Shown here: one piece after another, positions 54,309-62,569 of the stretch | Position numbering within the stretch: position 1 is the stretch's first letter | How the letters are laid out: each line of letters begins with the position of its first letter | Assembly: GCF_026914305.1 (NCBI RefSeq) | Contig: NZ_CP113866.1 | Location: 62,001 to 126,000, forward strand | DNA: 64,000 bases | From: Caldicellulosiruptor acetigenus | Lineage (GTDB): Bacteria > Bacillota > Thermoanaerobacteria > Caldicellulosiruptorales > Caldicellulosiruptoraceae | Direction of reading: 5' to 3' | Notes under the pieces: model-generated | Seen by the model: the letters and a program-made list of their open reading frames with translations, nothing else | What the model was told of the DNA's origin: nothing | The model's database searches: none | Translations under genes and position numbers: made by a program

Positions 54309-55208
54309 GTGAATAAAAAAATGAGCGGGAAACTATCCAACAGATTATCTGAGAATATCTCTGGGTGGTTAATTCTGCTGCCAAGCATAGTTCTTTTTAC
54401 CTTTTACATTTGGGAGCCAATGATTTATAGCTTGATACTTTCTTTAAACGAGACAAAAGGTTTCAGAATGGAAAGGTTTGTAGGATTGCAAAACTATATA
54501 GACGTTCTAAAAGATAGTGTTTTTCATCAAGCGCTGATAAATACATTCTTTTATGTTATCTGGTCACTCATCATAGGCTTTTTAGTTCCCATTATAGTCG
54601 CACTGATAGTTAATGAAATGGTATACCTAAATTCATTTTTCAGGTTTTCCATATACTTTCCCAATATGGTTCCTGGTGTTGCCGCGCTTGTTCTGTGGGG
54701 ATTTTTGTTTGACCCAAGCGAAGGCGGGCTTTTGAATGCTATCAGGATAAAGCTTGGTCTTCAGCCTTCTGACTGGCTGCAAAATCCCAAACTTACAATT
54801 CCTCTTTTAATATTCATCATGACGTGGAAATCGGCAGGTTCAACAGCACTAATTTACATTGCAAGGCTTCAGGGGATAAACCAGGAGCTGTATGAGGCTG
54901 CTTGCATTGATGGGGCAGGGATTTTTAGAAGAATTATTCACATTACACTGCCAGAGCTTTATTCCACAGCAAGAATGCTTTTAATAATGCAGATAATATT
55001 TGTCTTCCAGGTATTGTACGAACCACTTGTTTTAACCGGTGGTGGACCAAACAACGCATCGCTGTCGTTGATGCTTTTGAGCTACAACTATGCTTTTGTT
55101 GATTTTGTTGCTGGAAAGTCTGCAACTGTAAGTGTACTGGTTACTTTGATTCTAATGTGTCTTACCTTCATATATATGAAAGCTACAAAAGAAAATAATA
55201 ATGTTTAA
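54309..55208 (+). CDS. Sugar ABC transporter permease (MalF/UgpA-like, third system)
   Basis: A 299-residue, six-helix permease. LILLPSIVLFTFYIWEPMIY opens the first helix, and the EAA loop is EAACIDGAGIFRRIIHITLP. VLTGGGPNNASLSLMLLSYN is the conserved late loop of CUT1 MalF-type permeases. It starts at GTG 54309, behind GGTGGGGTTAGG. Its last 8 nt overlap the next permease, so translation is coupled. Confidence 0.88.
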   Translation: MNKKMSGKLSNRLSENISGWLILLPSIVLFTFYIWEPMIYSLILSLNETKGFRMERFVGLQNYIDVLKDSVFHQALINTFFYVIWSLIIGFLVPIIVALIVNEMVYLNSFFRFSIYFPNMVPGVAALVLWGFLFDPSEGGLLNAIRIKLGLQPSDWLQNPKLTIPLLIFIMTWKSAGSTALIYIARLQGINQELYEAACIDGAGIFRRIIHITLPELYSTARMLLIMQIIFVFQVLYEPLVLTGGGPNNASLSLMLLSYNYAFVDFVAGKSATVSVLVTLILMCLTFIYMKATKENNNV

Positions 55209-56112
55209 GAAGTTGGCAAGGGGGCTCAGAAACTTGAGTAGATTAGATTCCAAAACAACTGGTATTATAAATTTTTTAGACCTCAGAAAACCAAGTGTAA
55301 AAGCACTTTATTATATACTCTTGTTTATTAGCTGCTGCATTGCTTTTGTGTGTTTAGCACCGCCTTTGTGGGTATTTCTATCAAGCTTGAAGAATATAAA
55401 AGAGTTTGCTCAGGTACCGCCCACCATAATTCCACATACATTTGAACCTCAAAAGATTATAACCACTTGGAAAACTCTCAATTTTACAAAGTACTATATA
55501 AACTCCTTCATTTTAGTAGCAGGGAGTGTGGTATGCGCAATAGTTTTCAATGGCTTGGCAGGATATGTTATCTCAATCATCAAGCCGCGAGGGTATAGAT
55601 TTGTATTCAATCTAATTTTATGGAGTTTGATGATTCCTGCAACCATCAATCTTGTACCTATTTTTAAAAATATAGTTGCGCTTAAATTAAACAACTCATA
55701 CATTCCACTGTGGCTCAGCTATGGTGCAAATGCTTTTTATGTGCTGCTATTTAAAAATTTCTTTGATGAGATTCCAAGAGAAATAATTGAAGCTGCTAAA
55801 ATTGATGGATGCCCTAACTTGAGGCTGTTTTACAAGATTGTTATGCCACTTAGCGTTCCAATAATAATGGTGGTGACAATATTTTCTATAAATGCTTCAT
55901 GGTCGGATTTTCTCCTGCCTTATATCGTTCTCAAAAATCGTGAAAGCTACACAGTTATGATAAAGATATATGAAATGTCTTTCGGGAATACATGGATGTC
56001 TGCTGATATGAAGATGTTAGCAGTGCTTTATGCAATATTGCCACCAGTGGTATTGGTAATATTCTTCCAGAAATATCTCACCCAAGGTGTTGTAATTGGA
56101 AGTTTGAAGTAA
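55201..56112 (+). CDS. Sugar ABC transporter permease (MalG/UgpE-like, third system)
   Basis: A 303-residue, six-helix permease. An N-terminal cytosolic extension of about 35 residues (MFKKLARGLRNLSRLDSKTT...) precedes the first helix. APPLWVFLSSLKNIKEFAQV is the usual MalG-type loop and EAAKIDGCPNLRLFYKIVMP the EAA loop. It overlaps the upstream gene by 8 nt and lacks a clear ribosome site, consistent with coupled translation. It is followed 54 nt later by the first GH65 gene, so the transporter probably imports a substrate of the GH65 enzymes. Confidence 0.88.
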   Translation: MFKKLARGLRNLSRLDSKTTGIINFLDLRKPSVKALYYILLFISCCIAFVCLAPPLWVFLSSLKNIKEFAQVPPTIIPHTFEPQKIITTWKTLNFTKYYINSFILVAGSVVCAIVFNGLAGYVISIIKPRGYRFVFNLILWSLMIPATINLVPIFKNIVALKLNNSYIPLWLSYGANAFYVLLFKNFFDEIPREIIEAAKIDGCPNLRLFYKIVMPLSVPIIMVVTIFSINASWSDFLLPYIVLKNRESYTVMIKIYEMSFGNTWMSADMKMLAVLYAILPPVVLVIFFQKYLTQGVVIGSLK

Positions 56113-56166
56113 GAACTTTTTGCAGAACTTCACGGACAAAATAGAAAAAGATGAGGTGTTGGCAGA

Positions 56167-58464
56167 GTGATAAACAAAAAGGGTAGCAGATATGTAAAAA
56201 TAGATCCATGGTGCATAATTGAAGAAAATTTTGACAAATCAAACATGAGAGTTTTAGAATCTCTGTTTACTGTGAGCAACGGTTACATTGGCACAAGAGG
56301 ATACTTTGATGAGCTTTATACGGGTGACACTCACATCGGTACTTACGTTGCAGGTGTGTTTGAAGAAATATATGAAAAACCTTCATACAAAGGAGTGCCA
56401 AACAGAACCCAGTTTGTTGTCAACAATGCAAACTGGCTGTACACAAGAATTATCGCAGATGGTGAGGAGCTTGACCTGAACCAATCTAATTTTTCGGAGT
56501 ATAAAAGAGTGCTTGATCTTAAAAAAGGTATTTTGACAAGAGAATTTATTTGGCACACCCAAAAAGGTTCAAGTTTTAAGCTCAAGTTTGAAAGATTTAT
56601 TAGCATGACTCAAAACAATGTATGCTGTCAGAAGATAGAAATTACATCGTTGAATAAAAGTGGTAAGGTAAAAATCATCAGTGGGGTTGATTTTTCTCAC
56701 AAGCACAGGATATATGACACAAACTACTGGGAGTGCTTATTTAAAACAAATGAAAATGATTACATCTCTATTGGATGTAAAACAATAAGGACCAACAAAA
56801 TAAGCTTTGCAAACTTTAAAATAGAGGCAAGCAAGGCATATGAGCAAGGAATTGTTGAAGATGAGAAGATCATAGCAAAAGAGATGGTTTTTGATATAGA
56901 AGAAAATGAAAGTATAGAGATTGAAAAGGTTGTTGTTATAAATTCGTTTGAGAGATTAAATGAAAATTTGCAGAGTGAGAATAGAAAACTTTGTCAGTCC
57001 ATATTTGGTCAATATAGCTATTCAAAGTTAAAACAAGAGCATGAAAAATTTTGGGAGAAGATGTGGGAAGAAGTTGATATTGAAATAGGTCAAGATAGCG
57101 AAAACCAGCAGGGTATAAGGTTCTGCATATTTCAGATGCTGCAAGCATATTCAGGCATACAACAGGTTGTTGCTGGGATTGGCGCAAAAGGTTTGAGCGG
57201 TGAAGTGTACAATGGCAATTCGTTCTGGGACAGTGAAGTTTACTGTCTTCCATTCTACCTATTTACAAACATTGATGCAGCAAAAAAGCTTTTAGAGTTT
57301 AGATACTATACCCTGCCCCAGGCAAAACAAAGAGCAAAAGAGCTTGATTTGAAAGGAGCATTTTATCCAATCGCCACAATTGACGGTACAGAGTCATGTA
57401 CGCTGTGGCAGCATGCAAATCTGCAGCTTCAGGTAAGTACAGCTGTCGCATACGGACTTTATCACTATTATATTGTCACAAAAGATGAAAAGTTTTTGTT
57501 TGAAAAAGGGACAGAGATACTAATTGAGGTTTGCAGGATGCTGGAGAGCAGGTGCCAACTTGGGCAAAAAGATGGCAAGTATGGCTTTTTTGGAGTGATG
57601 GGGCCAGATGAGTTTCACATGATGGTAAACAACGATTTTTACACAAATTACATGGCAAAGAAGACTTTTGAGTTTACTATAGAGGTCTTGAAACTGCTAA
57701 AGGCCAAAGATGAAAAGTTATATAATGAAATAACCAGAAAGACAGAGCTTGAAAACAGTGAAGTGGAAAGATGGGCTGATATTGCGAAAAATATGAATAT
57801 AATTCAAGACCCTCAGAGCAAGGTGTTCGAACAGCATGAAGGCTACTTTAACCTGCCTCATATAGAACTTTCAACAATTCCTGAAGATCAGATTCCAATA
57901 TACAAAAACTGGGCGTATGACAGGATATTTAGGTATGACATGATAAAACAGCCTGCAGTTTTGCTTTGCATGCTTTTGTACAGCAGCGACTTCTCTTTTG
58001 AAGAGAAAAAAGCAAATTATGACTATTATGATTTAAGATGTATTCATGAATCGTCACTGTCTCCTTCAATTCATTCCATCTTAGCATGTGAACTTGGCTA
58101 TTATGACAAGGCTTATGAGTACTTTAAGTATGCCACACGCTTGGACCTTGACAATTACAACAGAAACACTGAAGAAGGACTTCATATAACATCGCTGGCT
58201 GCAGCATGGCTGAACATCGTCTATGGTTTTGGTGGTATGAGGTCTGATACAGCGCCCATAAAGCTTGCTCCAATCATTCCAGATAACTGGAGTTATTATT
58301 CTTTCAGAATCAAATATAATAGAGCGGTATTAAAGATAGTTGTAGACCCACAGTATGTTACTATCAAAAAGCTCAAAGGTCCAGATGTTGATCTAATGGT
58401 TTATGATAAAACCTACACCATAACAGAAGATGAGATTAAAATCCCGCTTCAGAAAAGGAGGTAA
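56167..58464 (+). CDS. GH65 disaccharide phosphorylase (first)
   Basis: A 765-residue cytosolic enzyme of family GH65. N-terminal beta-sandwich (SNGYIGTRGYFDELYTGDTH), helical linker and (alpha/alpha)6 barrel. Catalytic acid E482 lies in MGPDEFHMMVNNDFYTNYMA; further family blocks are GEVYNGNSFWDSEVY and LRCIHESSLSPSIHSILA. GH65 phosphorylases invert alpha-linked glucosides (maltose, trehalose, kojibiose, nigerose) to beta-glucose-1-phosphate. The DEFHMMVN form differs from the DEYHE of the second copy, suggesting another linkage, perhaps alpha-1,3 or alpha-1,2. GTG start behind GAGGTG. Specificity cannot be fixed from sequence. Confidence 0.88.
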   Translation: MINKKGSRYVKIDPWCIIEENFDKSNMRVLESLFTVSNGYIGTRGYFDELYTGDTHIGTYVAGVFEEIYEKPSYKGVPNRTQFVVNNANWLYTRIIADGEELDLNQSNFSEYKRVLDLKKGILTREFIWHTQKGSSFKLKFERFISMTQNNVCCQKIEITSLNKSGKVKIISGVDFSHKHRIYDTNYWECLFKTNENDYISIGCKTIRTNKISFANFKIEASKAYEQGIVEDEKIIAKEMVFDIEENESIEIEKVVVINSFERLNENLQSENRKLCQSIFGQYSYSKLKQEHEKFWEKMWEEVDIEIGQDSENQQGIRFCIFQMLQAYSGIQQVVAGIGAKGLSGEVYNGNSFWDSEVYCLPFYLFTNIDAAKKLLEFRYYTLPQAKQRAKELDLKGAFYPIATIDGTESCTLWQHANLQLQVSTAVAYGLYHYYIVTKDEKFLFEKGTEILIEVCRMLESRCQLGQKDGKYGFFGVMGPDEFHMMVNNDFYTNYMAKKTFEFTIEVLKLLKAKDEKLYNEITRKTELENSEVERWADIAKNMNIIQDPQSKVFEQHEGYFNLPHIELSTIPEDQIPIYKNWAYDRIFRYDMIKQPAVLLCMLLYSSDFSFEEKKANYDYYDLRCIHESSLSPSIHSILACELGYYDKAYEYFKYATRLDLDNYNRNTEEGLHITSLAAAWLNIVYGFGGMRSDTAPIKLAPIIPDNWSYYSFRIKYNRAVLKIVVDPQYVTIKKLKGPDVDLMVYDKTYTITEDEIKIPLQKRR

Positions 58465-58466
58465 AT

Positions 58467-60752
58467 TTGATTTTGAGCTGGAGAATTTCAAAAGAGGGGT
58501 TTGACCCCTCTTCAATAGAATTGGACGGTAGCAGATTTCTAATTGCAAATGGATACATGGGATACAGAGGAACCTTAGAAGAGTTTGGCAAGGATGAGCT
58601 TGTTGCGTGCACTGTTGCAGGTGTTTACGACAGGTATGATGATAAATGGCGAGAGTTAGTAAACGTGCCAAATGGACTTTTTGTAAAAGTGTATTATAAC
58701 GATACCCTTCTTTCTCCAATGACTTTCCAATATTGTGCTCACACTTATGGTCTTGATTTGAAAGATGCGTATTATTTCAGAGACACAAAGTTTTTTGTTG
58801 ATAAAGAGAAGTGGATAAGAATACAAACAAAAAGATTTGCAAGCAGCACAGACTACCATCTTTTGTGCTTAGAATATTCTATCACTGCAAATTTTGATTG
58901 CGAGATAGAAATACAAACAGGGATTGATTGCGATATATGGGAGATAAACGGACCGCATTTTAAAGATATGAGATTTGAAAACCAAGATAGAGTTTATACT
59001 ATATCTCTTGTAACAAATGAAAACAAAAATATTGTTGTTGCTGAGATTTCTGATCACTTAGATGATTTCAGTGATGATGTTGGTCCAAAGTTATATATAA
59101 GAAAAAGCAAGGTGAAATTGGCAAGAGATAAAGAGTTTAAGTTCTATAAATACATGTGTGTTACTCACTCAATTGAATTTGAAAAACCGTTTGATGAAGC
59201 AATAAAAAGAATAATTGAGGCTAAAAACTCAGGTTTTGACTCTCTTTTTGAAAAACACAAATCAAAATGGCAAGAAAGATGGAGCATATGCGATATCAGT
59301 GTAGATGGCGATGAAAAGGCAGCGTTATCTCTTCGATTTTCCATGTATCATCTTCTAAGTATTGCTCCATATCATTCTGAAAAACTTTCAATTCCTGCTC
59401 GTGGACTTTCGGGACAGATGTACAAAGGTGCAGTATTTTGGGACACAGAAATTTTTATGCTTCCTTTTTTCTCGTATACACTTCCAGATGTTGCACGGAA
59501 TTTAGTAATGTATCGTGTACATACCTTGGATGGAGCAAGAAGAAAGGCAAAAGAGTATGGCTTTGAAGGTGCATTTTATGCATGGGAAAGCCAGGAGACT
59601 GGGGATGACGCATGCAGTCTTTTCAACGTCACAGATGTGATTACACAAAGACCCATAAGGACATATTTTCGGGACAAACAAATACACATAAGTGGAGATG
59701 TCGTCTATGGATTTTTTACCTATTACAATGCAACAGACGATTTTTCAATCTTCTTAGAAGGTGCAGCTGAAGCTGTATTTGAGTGTGCAAAGTTCTATTA
59801 CTCTTATGCGTATTATAAACCACTAAAAGATAGATTTGAAATTTTAGATGTTACAGGACCTGATGAATACCATGAAAGAGTAAATAACAATGCCTACACT
59901 AACAGAATAGCAAAGTTTGTCTTTGAAAAAGCTATATGGTTATATGACATCCTAAAAGAGAAGTATCCAAATATCTTACAAGAAATTGACTCAAAAACAA
60001 GTATTTCTCAATATATTGAGAAAATTAAAGAAGCTGAGCAAAAGATATTCTTGCAAAAGCCAAATGAAGAAGGAATCATTGAACAGTTTGATGGTTACCT
60101 TAAGTTAGAAGACATAGAAGTAGAAAAGCTAAAAGAGAAGATGCTACATCCTTATGAGTACCTTGGCGGTGGAAATGGTTTGGCAACTCAAACTCAGGTG
60201 ATAAAACAGGCTGATGTAGTTGTGCTTTTGAATTTATTTGAAAGTGAATATGAAGAAGAAATCTTAAAAGCAAACTGGGAGTACTATAATAGACGCACGG
60301 AACATGGCTCTACCCTCAGTTACAGCATGTACGGGCTTTTAGCTGCGAAACTTGGTAAGCTAAAAAATGCTTATGAATACTTTTTGAAAACAGCACTGAT
60401 AGACTTGGAAGGAAATTACAAGCAGTATGTTGGGAACTTGTACATTGGAGGTACACATCCTGCTGCAAACGGTGGTGCATGGATGGCAGCAGTGTTTGGT
60501 TTTAGTGGAATTAGGGTGGATGGGACTAAAATTGAGATAGAACCACATCTTCCCTCACATTGGGAAAGCCTTAAATTTAATTTAATAATTCATGGGAATC
60601 TATTTGAGTTTGAGATTTCAAATAGCAAAATGTTGATAAAAAGCACCAGATTGAAGGATTCAATAAACAATAATTACAAAATTGTAGCAAATAAAAGGGA
60701 ATTTATACATGAAATAGGACAGCTGCTTGAAATAAATTTGAAAGGGGAATGA
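58467..60752 (+). CDS. GH65 disaccharide phosphorylase (second)
   Basis: A 761-residue GH65 enzyme, clearly divergent from its neighbour. It has the N-terminal ANGYMGYRGTLEEFGKDELV, substrate block GQMYKGAVFWDTEIFMLPFF, catalytic acid E467 in TGPDEYHERVNNNAYTNRIA, QVIKQADVVVLLNLF and the late HGSTLSYSMYGLLAAKLG phosphate-site block. It resembles kojibiose or trehalose phosphorylase-type enzymes. The TTG start follows AAGGAGG by 5 nt, only 2 nt after the previous stop, so the pair is cotranscribed. It is followed 4 nt later by a beta-phosphoglucomutase, the expected partner of GH65 enzymes. Confidence 0.9.
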   Translation: MILSWRISKEGFDPSSIELDGSRFLIANGYMGYRGTLEEFGKDELVACTVAGVYDRYDDKWRELVNVPNGLFVKVYYNDTLLSPMTFQYCAHTYGLDLKDAYYFRDTKFFVDKEKWIRIQTKRFASSTDYHLLCLEYSITANFDCEIEIQTGIDCDIWEINGPHFKDMRFENQDRVYTISLVTNENKNIVVAEISDHLDDFSDDVGPKLYIRKSKVKLARDKEFKFYKYMCVTHSIEFEKPFDEAIKRIIEAKNSGFDSLFEKHKSKWQERWSICDISVDGDEKAALSLRFSMYHLLSIAPYHSEKLSIPARGLSGQMYKGAVFWDTEIFMLPFFSYTLPDVARNLVMYRVHTLDGARRKAKEYGFEGAFYAWESQETGDDACSLFNVTDVITQRPIRTYFRDKQIHISGDVVYGFFTYYNATDDFSIFLEGAAEAVFECAKFYYSYAYYKPLKDRFEILDVTGPDEYHERVNNNAYTNRIAKFVFEKAIWLYDILKEKYPNILQEIDSKTSISQYIEKIKEAEQKIFLQKPNEEGIIEQFDGYLKLEDIEVEKLKEKMLHPYEYLGGGNGLATQTQVIKQADVVVLLNLFESEYEEEILKANWEYYNRRTEHGSTLSYSMYGLLAAKLGKLKNAYEYFLKTALIDLEGNYKQYVGNLYIGGTHPAANGGAWMAAVFGFSGIRVDGTKIEIEPHLPSHWESLKFNLIIHGNLFEFEISNSKMLIKSTRLKDSINNNYKIVANKREFIHEIGQLLEINLKGE

Positions 60753-60756
60753 TGCA

Positions 60757-61431
60757 TTGGTTGCTATCGAAGTTCTTCTAAAAAGTATAGAAGGTGCAAT
60801 ATTTGACTTGGATGGTGTCATTGTAGACACAGCAAAATATCACTATTTTGCATGGAAAAAGCTTGCAAACATGTTGCGCTTTGAATTTACTGAAAAAGAC
60901 AACGAAAAGCTCAAAGGTGTCAGCAGAAAAGAGTCGCTTGAAATACTTCTCAAAATAGGTGGCAAGGAAAATGAGTTTAGTGAAGCTCAAAAAGAAGAAT
61001 TGATGGACATAAAAAATAACTGGTATTTGGAGTATGTAGGCAAGCTGACTGAAGATGATCTTCTTCCCGGCGCAAAAGAGACCATATTGACCTTGAAAGA
61101 ACAAGGTATAAAAACGGGATTAGCAACAGCAAGCAAAAACGCAATGTTGATACTTGAAAGGCTCAAGATAAAAGATTTGTTTGACGCAATTGTTGACGGT
61201 ACGCAGATATCCCGGGCAAAACCTGACCCTGAAATATTTTTAAAATGTGCTCAAAAGCTCAAAGTAGCCCCGCAAAAATGTATTGTGTTTGAGGATGCAG
61301 CAGCGGGTATAAAAGCAGCTAAAGCAGCGGGGATGTTTGCTATTGGTGTAGGTTCGCCAGAAACGCTGAGCGAGGCTGATATAGTTGTTGGTAACCTGAC
61401 CCAGTTAGTGAAGAAATTAAATTGGAAATGA
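60757..61431 (+). CDS. pgmB: Beta-phosphoglucomutase PgmB
   Basis: A 224-residue HAD-superfamily enzyme that converts beta-glucose-1-phosphate to glucose-6-phosphate. The nucleophile motif is FDLDGVIVDT (D17 nucleophile, D19 acid/base), the cap domain begins YHYFAWKKLA, and GLATASKNAMLILERL, RAKPDPEIF and FEDAAAGIKAAKAAGM complete HAD motifs II-IV. TTG start 9 nt after AGGGGA. It is last in the GH65-GH65-pgmB unit and processes their beta-glucose-1-phosphate product. Confidence 0.95.
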   Translation: MVAIEVLLKSIEGAIFDLDGVIVDTAKYHYFAWKKLANMLRFEFTEKDNEKLKGVSRKESLEILLKIGGKENEFSEAQKEELMDIKNNWYLEYVGKLTEDDLLPGAKETILTLKEQGIKTGLATASKNAMLILERLKIKDLFDAIVDGTQISRAKPDPEIFLKCAQKLKVAPQKCIVFEDAAAGIKAAKAAGMFAIGVGSPETLSEADIVVGNLTQLVKKLNWK

Positions 61432-61559
61432 TATTTTAGTAAAAAGGAATGTAAGTATTTAAAATTAAGCTGTTGGTCTTTAAGTTAGCATCATAGAGGA
61501 GAATATTCATAATGTGGTATAATTAAAAATGATGATAATTTACTTAGAGGTGTTATTAA

Positions 61560-62567
61560 GTGTATAAGAGCATAAAATATAGAATAACACTTGTAACCTC
61601 CATCATATTCATCGGGTTTATAGTTTTAGTGGCATTGGCTTCGAACTTTATATTCAAAGATTTTTTAATGGATTATTACTACCAGCTATTACAAAAAAAT
61701 GACCAGAGCATAATCAATAATTATAAAATTTATGTAACGCTAATAGAAGAGTCTGCAAAACAGATTGGGACAAATAGTAAAGTATTTGAGCTGTTAAAAA
61801 ACAATAATGCAGAAGGCAATATAACAGAGATTTTAGATGGAATCAAACTATCTAATACAAGAATATTGGCAGTTGTATTGTATGATACAAATGGAAGATA
61901 TTATACTTCAAGCTATGTTGTAGACTATCCGACATTGAGTGATCTTTTAAAGGATAAAAGAATAAAGGAGTTTGTTGCCAATGATAAAAAGCAAAGCTTG
62001 TGGTTGATTAGAAATAGAGGGTTAGCTCCATATTACAACAACACGTATTACAAAAGCGCCTATGGCGTTGTAAGTTTTATTTCTAAAATATATGATGAAA
62101 ATAGAAAGCTATGTGGATACCTTATAATTGATATAGACCCTAAATATTTTTACCAGCGGCACTTTGGAGTTTCTCAGCACGGTGACATTTCAGTTTATCT
62201 TTACGATGAACATATTGGTCTTCTACCACGCCAGGATGAACAGACTCAAACCCTCTTAAAACTTTCCTCTGTTATAAAAAATAGAAAAATAGACACTAAA
62301 ACTTTAAAGAAAGAAAATTCGTTGATAAGAATTGACGATAACACGTTACTTGATATAGTCAGTATTTTTGAGTCGGGATATATTGTCATTTTATATGACA
62401 TAAGTGAATTTGGCAGGGATATTTTAACTTATACAATTCTGATAGTGATAGTAAGTAGCTTCTTAATCGGAATGTCGTTTTTATCAAGTACCATTTTAAC
62501 CCAAACAATATACAAACCATTAATAAATTTGGTGGACAAGATAAGGAAATACAATTATAGCAGCTGA
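61560..62567 (+). CDS. Kinase-less Cache-type membrane sensor (truncated YesM-like)
   Basis: A 335-residue protein. TM1 (ITLVTSIIFIGFIVLVALAS), an extracytoplasmic Cache-like domain (about 35-275) and TM2 (ILTYTILIVIVSSFLIGMSF) are followed by the beginning of a HAMP segment (YKPLINLVDKIRKYNYSS), where it stops. There is no HisKA, His_kinase or ATPase domain. The N-terminal layout is that of a YesM-type kinase, so this looks like a kinase gene cut in HAMP. It starts at GTG 61560 behind GAGGTG, with a TATAAT at 61518-61523, so it may be expressed. It meets the convergent kinase gene with only 2 nt between the stops. Confidence 0.75.
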   Translation: MYKSIKYRITLVTSIIFIGFIVLVALASNFIFKDFLMDYYYQLLQKNDQSIINNYKIYVTLIEESAKQIGTNSKVFELLKNNNAEGNITEILDGIKLSNTRILAVVLYDTNGRYYTSSYVVDYPTLSDLLKDKRIKEFVANDKKQSLWLIRNRGLAPYYNNTYYKSAYGVVSFISKIYDENRKLCGYLIIDIDPKYFYQRHFGVSQHGDISVYLYDEHIGLLPRQDEQTQTLLKLSSVIKNRKIDTKTLKKENSLIRIDDNTLLDIVSIFESGYIVILYDISEFGRDILTYTILIVIVSSFLIGMSFLSSTILTQTIYKPLINLVDKIRKYNYSS

Positions 62568-62569
62568 CA

